NCBI GenBank assembly: GCA_025980465.1
Contig: JAICXJ010000027.1
Location: 1 to 43,513, forward strand
Length of the DNA: 43,513 nucleotides
Origin: Frankiales bacterium
GTDB taxonomy: Bacteria; Actinomycetota; Actinomycetes; JAFAQI01
Direction: 5' to 3'
Shown: positions 43,465-43,513 of the stretch, in pieces
How positions within the stretch are numbered: position 1 is the first letter of the stretch
Layout of the letters: every line of letters starts with the position of its first letter
Made by a program: the position numbers and the translations under genes
Notes under the pieces: generated by a model
What the model was told of the DNA's origin: nothing
Databases searched by the model: none
The model's input: the letters and a program-made list of their open reading frames with translations, nothing else

Positions 43465-43513
43465 TGGAGCGGGCGACGGGAATCGAACCCGCACTGTCAG
43501 CTTGGGAAGCTGA
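43465..43513 (-). tRNA. tRNA-Gly(CCC), 5' part beyond window
   Basis: The 3' part of a tRNA is visible on the minus strand. It has an anticodon stem TCAGC/GCTGA around loop TTCCCAA (anticodon CCC at 43506-43504), a T arm with GGTTCGATTCC, an acceptor strand CGCCCGC, discriminator T and an encoded CCA (43467-43465). The D arm and 5' acceptor strand lie past the right edge. Confidence 0.9.

Overview
This window is chromosomal DNA of a high-GC actinobacterium. It has GTG and TTG starts throughout, Shine-Dalgarno sites of the AGGAGG type, dense same-strand operons, an F420-dependent (LLM) oxidoreductase, an actinobacterial DUF5318 protein and a PASTA kinase. Its left third follows the gene order of Mycobacterium tuberculosis Rv0046c-Rv0058: ino1, PadR regulator, DUF5318, class A PBP, GT87 membrane protein, rpsF-ssb-rpsR-rplI, dnaB. 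A second membrane mannosyltransferase-like gene and a secreted His/Arg/Pro-rich protein lie inside that block. I see no mycolate-specific genes, so an Actinomycetia lineage outside or near Mycobacteriales is plausible, but the exact lineage cannot be read from the window.

Layout. 1-1363 (minus): partial inositol-3-phosphate synthase behind an apparently autoregulated PadR gene. 1550-7667 (plus): DUF5318, penicillin-binding protein, two multi-pass glycosyltransferases and a surface-anchored protein, all envelope related. 7724-9373: structured leader and rpsF-ssb-rpsR-rplI. 9723-12074: dnaB with a 325-residue intein in the Walker A loop that shows the class 3 signature. 12218-15367 (plus): glycosyltransferase, methyltransferase and alpha/alpha-toroid protein with overlapping reading frames. 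It converges, with overlapping stop codons, on a five-gene minus run (19114-15364): NfeD, SPFH, LLM oxidoreductase, TesB-like thioesterase, SAM methyltransferase. 19293-22784 (plus): 2-oxoacid dehydrogenase E1alpha, E1beta and E2, with a Crp-type site upstream and a nested hairpin terminator downstream. 22850-24685 (minus): FadE5-like acyl-CoA dehydrogenase with tandem operators. 25047-29382 (plus): HelD-like factor and an S9 peptidase. 29393-30839 (minus): 3Fe-4S ferredoxin and its reductase. 30942-31796 (plus): alpha/beta hydrolase. 31786-35871 (minus): MoxR ATPase, DUF58 and transglutaminase operon. 36048-38519 (plus): two unknown small proteins and a PASTA kinase. 38543-41212 (minus): Nudix hydrolase and MMPL transporter, divergent from a TetR gene (41294-41971). 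41991-43337 (minus): amidohydrolase. The right edge has a long inverted repeat and a partial tRNA-Gly(CCC).

Functionally the window mixes core replication and translation genes with envelope building (PBP, GT87, PIG-V-like, MMPL, PASTA kinase) and acyl-CoA or branched-chain acid catabolism. The least understood part is the glycosyltransferase/methyltransferase/toroid cassette at 12.2-15.4 kb with the convergent methyltransferase/thioesterase genes. It looks like an uncharacterised pathway for a modified glycoconjugate, but its product is unknown. No CRISPR array, insertion sequence or prophage was found.
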